DNA from: Caldifarciminota bacterium | GTDB taxonomy: Bacteria > Hydrothermota > Hydrothermia > B15-G9 | Length of the DNA: 7,091 nucleotides | Assembly: GCA_027064565.1 (NCBI GenBank) | Contig: JAMOPK010000349.1 | Location: 1-7,091, forward strand | Reading direction: 5' to 3' | Shown: piece after piece, positions 5,903 through 7,091 of the stretch | How positions within the stretch are numbered: the first letter of the stretch is position 1 | Layout: every line of letters begins with the position of its first letter | Notes under the pieces: model-generated | Told to the model about the DNA's origin: nothing | What the model saw: the letters and a program-made list of their open reading frames with translations, nothing else | Databases searched by the model: none | Made by a program: the position numbers and the translations under genes

Positions 5903-6748
5903 TCAGGCTACTGCGATTATAAATGCGCCCAGAACCATTATCGTGGCGCCCAACAGCCGGCTACCGATCTCCTGTTCCTTGAACAGGACCGCGCCCCAGA
6001 TGACGCTGAACACGCCTGAAAGCCTTTTGATTGCTATCATGTAGGCCACGTTCGCATCTCTGACTGCCATCATGTGCGATACGATGGTGAAGGCAAAGAA
6101 CAGACCGGCCATCAACAGCTCAAACTTCGCTTTTCTGATGTCTCCGCCGATGTTGGCTATCCCCAAGGGCGTGAACACGATGAGCATTACAATCGCGTAA
6201 TAGATCCCGAAAAATATCGGCCCTGTCTCAATGACCATGCCTTTTCCCGCCACCGCAGAAAGGCTATACAGGAACGCCGTCGCTGTCATCAACCGTGCGC
6301 CTTTTTCGTGGATCATCCTGCCGAAGGGTATCCTTGTCCGTCCCGTGCCGAGGATGAATGAGCCGAAAATTATCAGAAAGATTCCCGGCACTTTGCTCAT
6401 GGATGGCACCTCGCCGAGGGCTATCCAGCCTGTGAACAGGATAAACATCGGGGTCAACGCCATTATCGGCCCTACAAGAGAGATCGGCGAAATCCTGAGC
6501 GCTTTCAGGGAGAGGTAGAGCCCCACCGACTCAGCTGGGATCCAGAGCAGGTGCCACATAAAAAATCGTGAACTCAGGTGTGGAATCTGCACCGTGAGCA
6601 AGAAAGGCGTCAGAAACGCCGCGGCGAAGATGTATCGCAACCAGATTATGAAAAACTCGTTGATTCCGGCTTTTCGCATCGCCAGTTTGGCGAAGGCGTC
6701 GGACGTGGCCACGCTGAACGCTGAGATCAGGGCATAAAGAAACCACAT
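5903..6748 (-). CDS. DMT superfamily transporter, EamA family
   Basis: Integral inner-membrane protein of 281 residues with about ten hydrophobic segments (roughly 2-20, 31-50, 65-84, 86-108, 119-135, 151-168, 176-196, 208-226, 233-254 and 262-281). It shows the internal two-fold repeat of EamA proteins. The hallmark end of each half is visible: ALGEVPSMSKVPGIFLIIFG in the first and LFKEQEIGSRLLGATIMVLG in the second. Family members export metabolites or amino acids, or take up small solutes; the substrate cannot be read here. ATG 6748 is preceded by GAGG five bases upstream, and that GAGG overlaps the stop codon of the hydrolase gene. The two stop and start codons are only 7 bases apart, so they are probably co-transcribed and translationally coupled. 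The gene ends 1 base from the convergent 5257-5901 gene. Confidence 0.9.
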   Translation of the reverse strand: MWFLYALISAFSVATSDAFAKLAMRKAGINEFFIIWLRYIFAAAFLTPFLLTVQIPHLSSRFFMWHLLWIPAESVGLYLSLKALRISPISLVGPIMALTPMFILFTGWIALGEVPSMSKVPGIFLIIFGSFILGTGRTRIPFGRMIHEKGARLMTATAFLYSLSAVAGKGMVIETGPIFFGIYYAIVMLIVFTPLGIANIGGDIRKAKFELLMAGLFFAFTIVSHMMAVRDANVAYMIAIKRLSGVFSVIWGAVLFKEQEIGSRLLGATIMVLGAFIIAVA

Positions 6749-6755
6749 GGCGGCC

Positions 6756-7091
6756 TCACAAATGGGACTTAAAGAACTCCACCGTTGTGGCTATGAGTGC
6801 GTTCTCATGGCTCCGCTTTATGAAAGTGTGCCCGGCTCCCTCGATGATTTTCAGATACACCTTGTTGCCATTCCGTTTGAGTTCCCTGAAATAGGTCTTA
6901 GCATGTTCCGGGCTGACTGTTTTATCCTCCTGCCCGTGAACCAGAAGCACAGGGCCGTTGAACCTCAGGACGTCCCGGAGCGGAGTCAGGTTCTCCAGCT
7001 CCATGAAAAAGTTTTTGCCTATCAGATAGCCGTTATGCTCGACCCAATCGACGGATTTGTCCTCCCGATTCTCGAAAAGCGACCTGAAATA
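6756..7091 (-). CDS. Alpha/beta hydrolase, C-terminal part (runs off window)
   Basis: The 111 C-terminal residues of a protein whose start lies beyond 7091; the frame is open to the edge. The end of an alpha/beta hydrolase fold is clear. The strand GPVLLVHGQEDKTVSPEHA carries the catalytic acid (D56 of the fragment), and IIEGAGHTF carries the catalytic histidine (H88). The nucleophile serine motif must lie upstream of the edge and is not seen. The layout resembles the dienelactone hydrolase / prolyl-oligopeptidase-like group, probably a peptidase or esterase of the cytoplasm, but the class cannot be fixed from the C-terminus. The internal ATG at 7004 is not the start: coding continues upstream with YFRSLFENRE at the edge. 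The transporter follows 7 bases after the stop. Confidence 0.85.
   Translation of the reverse strand, partial: YFRSLFENREDKSVDWVEHNGYLIGKNFFMELENLTPLRDVLRFNGPVLLVHGQEDKTVSPEHAKTYFRELKRNGNKVYLKIIEGAGHTFIKRSHENALIATTVEFFKSHL

Overview
The window looks like ordinary bacterial chromosome of middling GC content. It has sigma70-type promoters, Shine-Dalgarno sites and one clear rho-independent terminator. I cannot name the lineage. A probable secreted beta-barrel protein hints at a two-membrane envelope, and a kinase-like/TPR/beta-helix giant protein is the sort of gene seen in large-repertoire, often uncultivated bacterial phyla; both hints are inference. There are no IS elements, CRISPR arrays, rRNAs or convincing tRNAs.

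Layout. Positions 1-192 hold no gene I can support. 193-3522 (minus) encodes a 1109-residue protein: an N-terminal protein-kinase fold that has lost its catalytic residues, two TPR-like helical repeats, then about 750 residues of right-handed parallel beta-helix with a very regular 45/47-residue two-rung repeat. Divergent from it, on the plus strand, is a polyamine operon: speD (AdoMet decarboxylase proenzyme, 3790-4218) and speE (aminopropyltransferase of the spermidine/thermospermine synthase family, 4231-5142), closed by a strong terminator at 5172-5203. 5257-5901 (plus) is an unrecognised exported protein, probably a small outer-membrane beta-barrel. It meets, with a 1-base gap, a minus-strand pair: a partial alpha/beta hydrolase (6756 to beyond 7091) followed by a DMT/EamA-family transporter (5903-6748).

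How the genes work together. SpeD makes decarboxylated AdoMet, the aminopropyl donor that SpeE transfers to an amine acceptor. The donor pathway is therefore complete here, but no gene for making the acceptor (arginine or ornithine decarboxylase, agmatinase) is in view. The hydrolase and transporter are probably co-transcribed, and no shared substrate is evident.

The most interesting part is the 3523-3789 control region. It carries a perfect-consensus promoter (TTGACA, 17 bp, TATAAT), two small TTGAC/GTCAA palindromes that each cover the -35 of one of two divergent promoters, and a leader of about 155 nt. The leader has a 20-codon ORF with its own strong ribosome site. Part of that ORF is perfectly complementary (9 bp) to the speD ribosome site, so translation of the leader peptide could uncover speD. 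This looks like a translational-coupling or leader-peptide switch for AdoMet decarboxylase. The complementarity is read directly from the sequence; the regulation is inference.
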